A DNA stretch of 64,000 nucleotides from Pseudocercospora fijiensis CIRAD86 (Eukaryota > Ascomycota > Dothideomycetes > Mycosphaerellales > Mycosphaerellaceae). Below the pieces are notes generated by a model, which worked only from the letters and a program-made list of their open reading frames with translations, was not told the DNA's origin and ran no database searches. The translations under genes were made by a program, and so were the position numbers. Numbering within the stretch: the stretch's first letter is position 1; each line of letters begins with the position of its first letter. The stretch is from positions 2,543,386 to 2,607,385 of the forward strand of contig NW_006921533.1 in the NCBI RefSeq assembly GCF_000340215.1, given 5' to 3'. Positions 1 through 12,525 of this stretch are shown one piece after another.

Positions 1-2657
<2,657 letters not shown>

Positions 2658-3355
2658 TGTGTATTTGATGTGTCAATGCAGATGTGGTGGTGCAGAGGAG
2701 AAAGGTTGAAAGAGAAACGCCCGCAGTGCGGTTCAAAAGACGCGCCTTCCCAGAAAACGCGAACAATCGCGCTAGTGGCTCTAGCGCGTAACCCCCGTAA
2801 GTCCACCACCGCACACCTTCAAATTTCACCTACATCGACCCTGAGACACAGCATTGCTGCAAGAACAGCAATGACGGGAGCAAGGGAAGTAAAGGTAGCG
2901 CTATCGAAAGTATCAGTCCGTCCAGTTACAGAGAGCGAGTATCAGAACACGCAAGGTCAAGTCCTACAAGGGGATTCTCCGTTCCCGCTGAACGTAGTAG
3001 GAAGCGAAGACACAGTCCATTATCCTAGACGACGTGTGGGCGATGAAGTTCGTATTTGCCAGTCCGAGCATGATGAAGTCAAACTTGGATCCAAAGACAA
3101 GTGCCAGAAGCATGACTCCGGTCGAACAATTCTGCCAGGCAGCATAGGGTCGATTCTTAGTCTATTGATTCTGTTAAAGGTAAAACAGATTGCAACTTGT
3201 AAGGAGCAGAAAATGACAATGGCGGCGATATGAACAAGCACTTTCACAATCTCGTGTCCAACTTTCACAGTTCTAAAAAGAAGTTGACAAAAAAGGAGGA
3301 CTGTCACAGGTGTATTCCCAGCGTTATAGGAACCTGTGGACGTCAATATAGTGTC
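2658..3355. other. Intergenic region upstream of MCM3; possible small minus-strand reading frame
   Basis: No gene can be supported firmly. On the minus strand, about 2965-3160 reads as an open stretch beginning NRPYAAWQNCSTGVMLLALV and ending in RERRIPL before a stop. It looks hydrophobic and could join an upstream frame (3175-3290) through a weak GTTGCA...CTAAG intron. The donor is poor and I do not recognise the product, so this may be chance. A 196-codon plus-strand frame at 2643-3233 overlaps the MCM3 start and is not credible. Confidence 0.25.
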
Positions 3356-3449
3356 CGATGAGAGCAGGATTTGAACCTACGCCTCCGAAGAGAATAGATT
3401 ACAACCAATGGTTCTAGTCTATCGCTTTAGACCGCTCAGCCATCTCACC
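3356..3449 (-). tRNA. tRNA-Ser(AGA) with a 12-nt intron
   Basis: Read on the minus strand, the 5' arm GGTGAGA pairs with TCTCATC (seven pairs including one G-T), followed by discriminator G. The anticodon stem ATAGA/TCTAT encloses a 19-nt loop: C, T, anticodon AGA, A, then a 12-nt insert and A. An insert directly 3' of position 37 is the standard place for eukaryotic nuclear tRNA introns. The long variable arm (TCTCTTCGGAGGC) marks a class II tRNA, and G73 supports serine over leucine. The T-arm is GTAGG TTCAAAT CCTGC. Mature length is about 82 nt before CCA addition. It reads UCU codons. All arms are intact, so it is probably functional although a RIP-mutated transposon starts about 240 bp away. 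Confidence 0.9.
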
Positions 3450-3689
3450 TTACCGTGTTGACTGGGCGGTGAAAGGATTTTCAATGTGAATATGTTGGAA
3501 TTTCTGACTCACGGTGCGTCGGCTAGCCGCTGCGCCCATGTCTATGCGCCTGAGACCTTGAAGCGAGCTACCAGGTTGTCTTGCATGTCAGGAAATTTAG
3601 CGTACCACTGTTGTAAACAGTGGTTTACTTCCGGAGGGCGTTATCTATTGACTCGGTATAGTTTGCCTAGTATTTGACGGTGCTTTTCC
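3450..3689. repeat. Short host spacer with a 9-bp hairpin
   Basis: Normal-composition host DNA between the tRNA and the RIP block. It holds a perfect inverted repeat at 3604-3624 (ACCACTGTT, 3-nt loop GTA, AACAGTGGT). The hairpin lies about 70 bp outside the first clearly RIP-mutated base. Its role is unknown; it could be a terminator-like structure or a remnant of a terminal repeat. Confidence 0.4.
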
Positions 3690-4764
3690 TCTTCTAGTAC
3701 CGTAATAACCTTCTCGGTTATACTTCTAGTTCTAACCTTATCTCTATAGCTCTTTCTTATATATAGATCTAGCTCTTTCTATAATAGCGCAAATAGCACC
3801 TTCTTGTTGCTATTATTCTTATCGCTATACTACCTATCTTGTCTAAACTAGTGCCGCCGTTTAGGCCGGATCGCATACTATATAATATAATCGATATTTA
3901 AGAATAGCTATTTAATATACTAGAGTATAGATTAACGTACGATCCGGACCGTTTCGAGGTATTAAAGGCCTACGTAAGCAATATATATAAGGAGTCGAGG
4001 TCGGCGAGAACGAAGGATAGCTTAGAGTAGCAGTCGTACTAGTATTGTCGTTATAGGCGCGATTAGTAGCGAAACAGGGTACTTCTAGATAGTATTCGCA
4101 AGGCTAAATACAATAAAGAGCCTTATAATACCGTAGTAGTCGTTATATCGCATTATCGGAAGGGGGCTACTAAACTATACGAAATTAGTGTCTGCCGCTA
4201 TCGAGTCGACCCTTCTATAGTTAGTAAGGACCTATATTGCTATAACCTAAGATATATAGATATTAGGTCGTTAAGCAACGCTCTAAGGGTGTTTCTCGAG
4301 GAGCTAATAGAATAGCGCAAATTTAATATAGCCGAGGTGCTAGATTTCGTTAGAAATAGTCCTTCGAAGGACGAGTTTAGTAAGATAGGTAGGTAGTATA
4401 TAAAGGCAGGTACTATTACGTAGTCGAAGGTTAGGCCTAATTTAAGGAAGGTGCGTAGTAACGACCGTAGAAATGCGAGTATCTAGCTAGACGACCTTCC
4501 TATCGCCCTCTAAGGCCTCTATAACGACCTAGATAGCAGGCCGCTCTAGTATTAGATAATAGAGAAGAAAATAAAGGGCAAGGTAGAGCGTAGTATTGTC
4601 TTCTAGACTAAGTAGCAGCGACAGTTGTTAAATACCGAGGCAGGGGATGTAAGTGCAGGTATTATTGTTATTGTTACTATAGAAGGCGTATAACTAAGCT
4701 TCTAAGGCTTACGTTCTATAGTTCCTATAACTAACTTTAAAAATTCAAAACATTACTAACTTAT

Positions 4765-5730
4765 ATACTATATAGTTGTTCTTGCTAGACGCAACTTATA
4801 AGACTACCGACCTTAGCTAGAACCTTTTTACTATCTATGTTCGTAACTAGTTAGGGTGTTAGTTGCTAGTAGGACACTTATTGCTAGAATCTTAGAAAGC
4901 TAAGCTAGTAGAAGCCGGTCTTCGAGTTATTAAGAATTGGTTACTATACTAGAATACTATAGCCGCTATAATCGACGACTCGGCCTCTAAGCAGGCGGCA
5001 ATTAACCTATCCTAGAAGGAGAAACAGGTGCTTATTTACCTCTGCTAGCGGCACGTTAAAGAGACCTTCCTTCGCTTATTTCTAGAGGCCTAATTTCTAG
5101 AGATTGTTAAGCGCTTTTACTACTCGATCTACTATGCTCGAAGCTCCGCCGACGTCGGTAACGATATAGTATAGATATAGGACTAGTTAAAAGAGAATAA
5201 GCCTATAGACTAGCAAAGCAAGGTAGAATATATATAGCACAATTAGGCTAGTTATACGTTACGGAAATAGGCTACTTAGGCAAGGCTTTATAGCCTATTA
5301 TTAATGCAAATAAGGACTACTTCGCCTCTCGAGGGTTATTACTACGCTATTAAGTTTAAGCGTAAGCGTAGCCTCGTACGCTACAACCTCTATAGCACTA
5401 TCCTCGAGGTTCTTAAGGTAGACGACAGGTAGGCTTACAAGGCACAACTAGCTAGCTATAGGATCGGCAAACGTATATAATATTAGTACAAAAAGGGACT
5501 TCTAGGCTTCGAGAGTCTGCAGCTACTAGCGGCTTAAGATCGCCTTCGAGAATAGGTAGATATTGCTATTAAGATAGAGGCTAAGGTAGCACCTATATAT
5601 AAGGGCACACTATATAGTTATAACGGTATAACACCTTCTCGTTGTAACTGCCTCGCCTAGTTTCAAACACGCCTTCCTTGCTACTATATTCTTCGTAACT
5701 ACCTATTTAATAGACTAGAAATTAGTAATA
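4765..5730 (+). pseudogene. MULE transposase relic: DDE core and SWIM zinc finger
   Basis: The frame starting near 4778 reads LDATYKT, the first-aspartate motif of MULE/FAR1-type transposases. Near 4965 it reads IIDDSAS followed by QAAINLS, the second-aspartate region. Then comes YLC-stop-RHVKET (about 5036-5065), where the stop falls at the tryptophan of the usual LCWRHV block and fits TGG to TAG by RIP. At about 5640-5702 the pattern CNC...LPCYYILRN matches a SWIM finger (CxC...CxH) in which the last histidine codon reads TAC, the expected CAC to TAC change. Several further in-frame stops interrupt the frame. This is a dead relic; the family call rests on motif order. Confidence 0.75.
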
Positions 5731-6939
5731 TATAATAGCGATAATATGTCTAGCTATTTGCAGGCCTTAACGTTGTCTTAGCTTACGAATACTAGCGCGC
5801 TCTCGATACTTAACAACTCGTTATCGAAGGCTATTAAGAAGACGCTGTTACCTTAGCACAAACACTATAATTAAGAGACCTTCGAGGCCACTTTAAGGAA
5901 GCGGTAGAAACACTAAATTTGAAGTATTAGCGGATAGTAGATAATCCTTCTATTAACCCTTCTATTAAGGACTCATTCTATGCCTTCTACGTACGGAAGG
6001 TTAAGGACTTCTCGGATAGTTGTTACGTACTAAATATTAACTATTTTATCGCTAATCTATAGGAGGTCCAATTTATAGGCGAGACCGAGCGCTAATAGAC
6101 GACTTAACTACCTTCTAAACCTACTATACTAACTCGATTGCTACCGCTAGGCACGCCGGAAACTTATTACGTCTATACTAATATAACCCTCCGACCGTTA
6201 CTATTAAAACGGCGCGTTTAATCGTTACCTATTCGCTAACCTGTGTTCTTATTACCTCCGCCGCTAGGTAACCTTACTCCGAGGCTAATTCCGCGCCTTC
6301 TACGCCGCGAGATAGTACTAGAAACATAGTCCTTATAACCGCTTAATTTAGATAATATAGAAGAGGTAGATTTAATAGGAGATATAATACCGCTAGTACG
6401 AGGTCTACCTACGCTGCTAGGTACTTACTATTTAACTAACTACTAGCATTAGGGTAAGCTATTATAGGTCTTTATATACGGTATTCGCGAGATTAATAGC
6501 ATTGCTATAGACGACCGTTGCTTTACCGATTCCGGCCTCTCGTCCTTTAAGGAGCTTCTTATCTTCTATAACGTAGACTAGGACACTATAGATACGATAA
6601 TAAGCTATATAAGAGACGAGGATTACGAACGAGCGGCTAGGCGACTAACTAGCTAGACAATAGACGACTTAGAAGACAACGCCGTTAATAACTTACCTAG
6701 TAACGAGCGAATTAGACGAGAATTAAGAGGCGTAAGGATATATAGTAACCGCTAGTTAACCGCTAGTAGTAGTAAGTTAATAACAACTTGTAGACTACGT
6801 ACTAAGTAATAATAATAACGAGGTCGAAGAGATAGTAATTAGTAAGAGTAAGCCTTCCGCTATAGTCGTAGAAGGCGGTAATTCTATAGCAATTCTATAA
6901 CAACAACTCTTAGTCTATATAATAGTCTCTTCTACTGCA

Positions 6940-6985
6940 AAATTGCCGCTTCTATAATAGTTAAATTGCCGCTTCTACGATAGTT
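6940..6985. repeat. Two tandem copies of a 23-bp unit inside the MULE tail
   Basis: Copies at 6940-6962 and 6963-6985 (AAATTGCCGCTTCTAYRATAGTT). They differ at two adjacent positions (TA versus CG). They lie about 80 bp from the right border of the RIP block, so they may be subterminal repeats of the transposon. Confidence 0.6.
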
Positions 6986-7065
6986 AACCGATAGGCTCGA
7001 GAGAGGCGCCCTTCTTAACCTAAATCGTTACTACGCCGAGTAGTTCTAAACGCTACTAAACCAGA

Positions 7066-8167
7066 GGGCTGCGGGTGGCTTATTGCCTAGTAATCACTAG
7101 TAAAAGGCTGTGTCTATAACTCCGCTTTAGGTTCAGCTAAAACACCTGACATCCAGGATAAATCGAGCTACCTGCTCAGCATTTCACGGATCAGATTGAT
7201 AATTGTATCGTGCAGAACGGCTGGTCATGTCCTTGTTGCAAGACCTGACGACGCAAATTCTCGACATACTGTAATCATCTCGTCTCCATAGCCCGTATAT
7301 CGACGATGCTCTTGACACTCTCACAGCAGCTCTTCCTACACAGCTTCCCCTATACTGGTTTGGGTGTCCGCATTCGAGTTTGGTAACTCGGCTCTTGTTC
7401 AAGTCCGAAGGATGCTCGGAAGCTGTCAACGCGGCATGGTTGCCCATGTCTTGAGCTGAGCAGTGTCAACATCTCGTCGGTCCCGAGCGCACTGCCTCAA
7501 GGTCGTTTTCATGCTGAGTTCTAGCAGTACAGCATGAAGTCTGCTTCGCACATCAATGTGATGAATGGGAACCAAGACACAGCCGGATCGCATTCGGACG
7601 TGTGAATATCAACGTCAGGTCATCGTCCGGAGCCTGTTGAGGAGAGCCGAAGCCAGTGCGTACTTTAAGAGTCCACCACGCCCCCTAGAATATCAGCCTC
7701 CAAGCTGCACGGAACTTGAGACACCACGCAGCACGAAAGCCGCCATGCCATCCTGCCTGCAGACGCCGCAGTGCAAGCCGCTTTGTCCGGGCTACCTCGT
7801 TCTGCTCCTCCTTCACGCCCAGCACCACGCAGGCATTCGCTTGACGCTGACGGAACGTTCTGTCGGGACCGAGACCAATTGCGGCACCGAATCAGAACTC
7901 GCACCAGATCTGAGATGACACGAGCAAACACAGTCGCAGCACGAAACCGTGCTTCTTTTCGCGACACGTGATGTACTGTACTGTACTGTAAGCTCCCGCT
8001 CAGGCTGACAGGCTCCGCCGTGGGCCGTGGGTGGCGTGCGATTCCTGGTAGGCAAATCCGGAAGTCATTGTGTCTGCTGTAATAAAATAAAACCAAGACG
8101 CAGGCTCTCCTCCTTCCCGCCCCGTTGTCGCTTTCTGCACGTTGCTTGCTGCTTGCCACTGACCAAG
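7066..8167. other. Intergenic region between MULE and P450
   Basis: Host-like composition returns by about 7130. No supportable gene: the open frames here are short, and the 196-codon minus-strand frame at 7665-8255 runs into the P450 start. A TACTG microsatellite (about three and a half units) lies at 7973-7990, roughly 180 bp upstream of the P450 start. The P450 promoter and 5' UTR are expected in the right half. Confidence 0.5.
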
Positions 8168-9934
8168 ATGGAACCTTTGGAGACACTGCCGGCCCGGCTG
8201 GCGCACATGACAAGACAAGCGATGGAGCTCCGACCACACCTTCACATTCACACATGCGCGAGCTCCTACCAATGCATATCGGCAGTGGCCCTCTGCGGCG
8301 CGATGCTTGCAGTTCTCACCGCGTATGTGATCTATCAGCTTCACTTCCATCCACTCGCCAAGTATCCTGGCCCGCTCCTCGGAAAGCTCACTCAATGGTA
8401 TGATGTGTACCACGCATATGTGGGAGACAAGCACATCCTCTTCTACCACCTCCACCAGAAATATGGAACCGTAGTCCGCTTCTCCCCCAACTCGCTCTCG
8501 ATCAATGATCCGGCGGCCCTCAAAGTCATCTATGCTCATGGCGCAAACGTGCAGAAATCCGTGTTCTACAAGTGCTTTCGAGCGGCTCCTACCGCAATCA
8601 GCACTCTGCTTGCTACCGAGAAAGGCCACCATGCGCGAAAGCGAAGAATTATGGGCCAAGCATTCTCGGATTCGGCCCTAAAGGGATTCGAGGAATATGT
8701 GGTTGCACTTACCGACAACCTCGTAACCCGTCTTCAGGCTGCCATTACCAGATCAGATGGCGAGAAGACGCGGTGGAGTGCGCCTCTGGACATGGCGGCA
8801 TGGTGTAACTGGCTGGTCTTCGACATTATGGGCGAGCTAGTGTTCGGACGTTCTTTTGGCACGCTTGGAGAGAAGCCAGAGAACAGGCGAGGCATATTCC
8901 TGCTTGGACGAGCGGCGAGGAGAAATTATGTCGTTGCTGCGATGCCAGCGTTGCTGTATACCGGTCTGGAGAAATGGCTACCACTTCTCCGCGGCCTGTT
9001 CCTCGACCGCTGCCAGTATCTCGCCTTCGGCAAGAAACAAGTGATGGAGCGAACCAAGGAGCAAAGCTTTGGTCAACCTGGTTCTCCTTCACGCGATACC
9101 GGACGTAGAGACATCTTCTCCTTCCTAATGACTGCCAAAGATCCCGAAACAGGCGAAGGCATGCCAATGCCAGAATTATGGATGGAAGGTAACACCTTAA
9201 TCGTCGCCGGATCCGACACTACATCAACGTAAGATCCCACACCCATCCGCTCTTATCCATCCGCAGCCACTAACGCATCTCCCCATAGCACCCTCTCAGC
9301 AGTCCTCTACTACCTCCTTCACAACCCTCACACCCTCCAAAAACTTCAACGCGAAATCCTCACAACCTTTGAGTCTTCCTCGGAAATCCGTATGGGTCCC
9401 AAGCTGCAATCCTGCACTTACCTCCGCGCTTGCATCGACGAGACCATGCGCATGACACCAGCAGTAGGAGGACTCCTACCACGAGAAGTTCTACCGGGAG
9501 GACTAGAAATCCCCTCCTTAAACCTCGCCTTGCCAGCAGGAATCGATGTTGGAGTCCCCATCTACGCTATCCACCATCATCAGGATTACATCGCATCTCC
9601 CTTCCTTTTCGATCCATCCCGCTGGCTTCCCTCGGATGGCAAGCCGCATGCGCAAAGTAAGGAAGCTTTACTGGCAGTTTATAACCCCTTCTCAATCGGG
9701 CATAGAGCTTGTTTGGGCAAGCCGCTTGTGTATATGGAATTGATGATTTCGATTGCAAAAATTGTTTGGGAGTTTGAGATGAGGTTGGCTGAGGAGCAGT
9801 TTGTTAGTCGGGAGATCAGAAAAGAGGTGAGGAGTGGGAAGAGGCAGAGGTATGAGTATCAATTACAGGATTGGTTTATGAGTCGGAATGAGGGACCGTG
9901 GGTTGAATTTAAGGTGAGGGAAGGGGCCTCTTAG
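8168..9934 (+). CDS. Cytochrome P450 monooxygenase (fungal class II, ER-anchored)
   Basis: Haem-thiolate monooxygenase of 568 residues, using NADPH-P450 reductase at the ER membrane; the substrate cannot be told from sequence. Exons 8168-9228 and 9289-9934; the 60-nt intron has GTAAGA, ACTAAC and CATAG, and its removal restores DTTSTTLSAVLYY. Domains in order: hydrophobic anchor about 38-58, hinge PLAKYPGP (62-69), I-helix oxygen motif AGSDTT (about 347-352), K-helix ETMR (405-408) and haem loop FSIGHRACLG with Cys495. All key residues are present. The YPGPLLGKLTQWYDVYHAYVG block resembles pisatin-demethylase and benzoate-hydroxylase-like clans of fungal P450s. ATG 8168 (CCAAGATGG) is preferred over an upstream in-frame ATG at 8027, which would add 47 uncharacteristic residues. 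No other biosynthetic genes adjoin it, so cluster membership is not supported. Confidence 0.93.
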
Positions 9935-10301
9935 TCTATGTTGTTGAGCTGAAATCTGATACCATTCGATATGAAATATCAAACTAGGCACTTGAGCTCT
10001 ATGGCCTATCGCGAGAGCAATGGGTTGGGAAATAAACGCTGACACTTGTGCATACTGTCGTCTTTGAGACTATCTAACAATTAATCATACATTTACAAAC
10101 CTGGCTCGCAAATGCCAGTACTTCTGCCCCGAGCCGAGAGACGCAATGGTTTGCCGACAGTCATGCTCATATGCGGAAGATAATGATGACGACGAGCGTC
10201 GATGCTGCTTTAGGAGGAAAATATACAGCTGCAGTCTCGAGTTCGTCTCGCAAATTTTTGGTCCACCGAAATCAAAGCGCCCGGAATTCCCATGAGTGTG
10301 C
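9935..10301. other. Convergent spacer between P450 and the Met-rich gene
   Basis: Contains the 3' UTRs of two genes pointing at each other. No coding signal or notable repeat seen. Confidence 0.5.
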
Positions 10302-11236
10302 TCACATGCATCCTATAGGAGGCATGCCCATACCCATACCCATTCCCATTCCGTGCATTCCCATCCCCATTCCGTGCATTCCCATCGTTGGTGGCATCAT
10401 GATGGACATGTCGAACATGCCGCAGCCTGTACATTCGACAGCATTAGCATTGTCTCAACGCCAACCCCACGTCGGTCTCCAGCTATCATCACGACGTCTC
10501 CAGCCAAGACCGCAATGGAAGTTCAGGAAGCAGCCTGATGGGAGAGAGGAAAAGACACTCAGCAAGGGAGTAGTCGGTGTACAATAGTCGAGGGGATGAG
10601 ACTCACCTTTATGTCTTCTTTTCGCCCTCCTGTTAGCTCGGTAAAAGATGTCAAAAGGCCCAGAAAAGGTTTCCACATCGTCGTCTCCATCCCATACGCC
10701 ACTGTCGTCCGAGTCATCCAGTTCGTCAAGTAAAGTTGGTGCGCCGCCAAAACCTCCCATCCCGGACATCGGGAATGGAGGATAGCTGTTCATGCCTGCA
10801 CCACGCATTGAGCTGCCGAAGGGCGAGGGCATGAAGCTGTCCATTCCTCCATCTCCCATCATGTACGGACCCATGGACATTGGCATCATGGGTGCGGCGG
10901 TGTAGCCAAGTGGGAATGGGGCTCGAGGATGAGGGTAGGCCCCGGCACCGAAGGGTGTGTTGTACATTCCATGTCGACCCATGCCGCCCATGAGGAAGTT
11001 CATTTGATGTACCGGGACTGCTCCCCCTGGTCCAAATGGCGATGCTCCTGTTTCTCAGTCAGATGTGTGCTGGGAGTGATTGAGGTCGTAGATTTGGAAA
11101 GAAGATCGGGTTGCATTGATTGTTGAAGTCAGTGCAGGTCTTGGGGTTGAAAGTAAATACCGAAGCCTTTTGCTCTCCTCCCCAAAGTGGGCATGCCCGT
11201 GCTAGACATGATTGAGTCTTGCATAAAGGGATTCAT
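10302..11236 (-). CDS. Met/Gly/Pro-rich protein of unknown function
   Basis: I do not recognise this family. Three exons give 213 residues: 11161-11236, 10607-11047 and 10302-10426, with introns of 113 nt (GTATTT...ACAG) and 180 nt (GTGAGT...GTACAG, GCTAAT branch site). Lengths sum to 642 nt with all phases consistent. The N-terminus begins MNPFMQDSIMSSTGMPTLGR. The middle is rich in Met, Gly, Pro and Phe, followed by an acidic patch (LDELDDSDDSGVWDGDDD) and a basic FYRANRRAKRRHKG stretch. The C-terminus is almost pure Met-Gly (repeats of GMGM and MGMH) ending PPIGCM. No signal peptide or membrane segment is visible. An alternative acceptor at CCCATCAG (near 10533) would give a different 25-residue tail (CFLNFHCG...). 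Methionine-rich tracts bind Cu(I) in some proteins, but nothing else here proves that role. The gene diverges from the GYF gene across 1.3 kb. Confidence 0.7.
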
Positions 11237-12525
11237 AGTGGCGGGCGTGTTGTGTGTTCGCCTGACACCAAAGCAAACAGCAATTGACCTTTTATGCTGG
11301 TATGCCGTCAGAGCAAGAAGCCTTGGCGAATTGCTGGAAGGTGATACTGCGTGGCAAGGCGCCCAAACATCGGGTTAGAGTGTGGTGTCAGAATGAAGGC
11401 AGACCATTGCGGAGCTTTTAAAGTGGCGATCGCTTCGCAGCACATACATAGTGACGAAACGCTGCGGAGTCGGGACTGAACGCTGACGTCTGTCAAGCAA
11501 CTTGTGCTACTTTATGTGCACCATTGTGACTGCTAGTCCAGTGAGCAGCTCGGGACTGCGATGCGGTGTTGCCTGTCTCTGCGCGGATTGGCCACGAAAA
11601 ACAGAGCGCATCGTCACAAGCGTCGCGAGGAGCAAACAATTTGGCGCGACCACCCGGCAGGATGTAGACGAATCGCTGTGCAATTCTCGTGCTCGGCGTT
11701 CCACGTACGCGTAAAGCATGTGTCTTCGCGCTTCAATCCATTCAATCAGCCAGAAGCGTGTATAGAGCGGCACGGTCGGGCAGGCTGTGAGTGCGCATCA
11801 ACGACAATGTCTGCTGGAGGCGTACCGGTGCTCATGGTCCGGCCGTAATAACTTACCAGGTGCACAAGATATAGACCATATGGCTTCCAGTGGAGGTCAG
11901 AAAGCGTATGGCCTGCTGTTCGCATTCTCCGGACACTCCTTCTCGTCGGCAGGAAGATTTTCTGTGATATGACCACGACTTGTCGGCCGTGTGCTCTCCT
12001 GAACGGCTGAACGATGATGTGCACTGTGAGGATATGTCTCGGCAGGCCGCTTTTGCTCCGTGATGCCGCTGCCGACAACCTTTTCCACGCGTTGCCTCCA
12101 ATGCCAAGCGTGTTTCGAGGTCTTCAAGCGCGCCGTCGGCATGCAAAATGCGCATTGTGGTGAGGCAGGGCAGGGCGGGGCATACCATGATGCTGTACGT
12201 GTGGTGGTGAAGGTCTTATGCAGGAACCGAACGCGAATACTCTGGAATACGGAGAGGCCCGAGCCGAGCTTTTCGACGGGCCATGCCATGTTGCCATGGC
12301 CTTGCCTTTTCGACACTCGAGTTCGCGCGAGCATTGCAAGGCCACCAACACGCCCACCCGCACAACCACACCGTCGCATCATAATCGTATTCCTCCATCT
12401 CCGCGGTCCCGTATCCATCAGGGACTGTTTGCGCATCGAGGCTCGCATTTCCACCGCAACGAAGAAGCAGACCACGTCGTCCTGCCTCCAACCTCCTCCT
12501 TCTTCTTGCACCTCGTCTCCCTCCA
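11237..12525. other. Divergent intergenic region (Met-rich gene / GYF gene)
   Basis: About 1.29 kb between two outward-facing starts, so it should hold both promoters and 5' UTRs. Overlapping open frames occur on both strands (for example minus 11897-12526 and 12216-12863), but their products are compositionally random and two overlap the GYF first exon on the opposite strand. Just upstream of ATG 12526 the plus strand is rich in CTCC and TTC, as often seen in fungal 5' UTRs. Confidence 0.5.

Larger units (their letters stand above)
3690..7065 (+). mobile_element. RIP-degraded Mutator-like (MULE) DNA transposon
   Basis: About 3.4 kb with very few CA or TG dinucleotides, many TAG/TAA triplets and retained CpG, which is the mark of RIP. 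No open reading frame survives. Read on the plus strand through the stops, the middle shows a MULE transposase core and a SWIM zinc finger (described separately). Borders are set by the change in base composition, near 3690 and 7065. I did not find convincing long terminal inverted repeats or a 9-bp target duplication, so the ends are approximate. The right part, after about 5900, has no recognisable domain. Confidence 0.75.

Noticed and set aside
3690..7065. Terminal inverted repeats of the MULE
   Set aside because: I compared both borders by eye and saw no convincing match; heavy RIP may hide them.
8027..8167. Upstream in-frame ATG of the P450
   Set aside because: Adds 47 residues with no signal or conservation; ATG 8168 has better context and leads directly to the membrane anchor.
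7665..8255. 196-codon minus-strand open frame upstream of the P450
   Set aside because: Runs antisense into the P450 start; random composition.
10455..11003. Single-exon 182-codon reading of the Met-rich gene
   Set aside because: Misses the first exon (11161-11236) and reads through an intron into a non-Met tail; the three-exon model keeps the Met-Gly character and frame.
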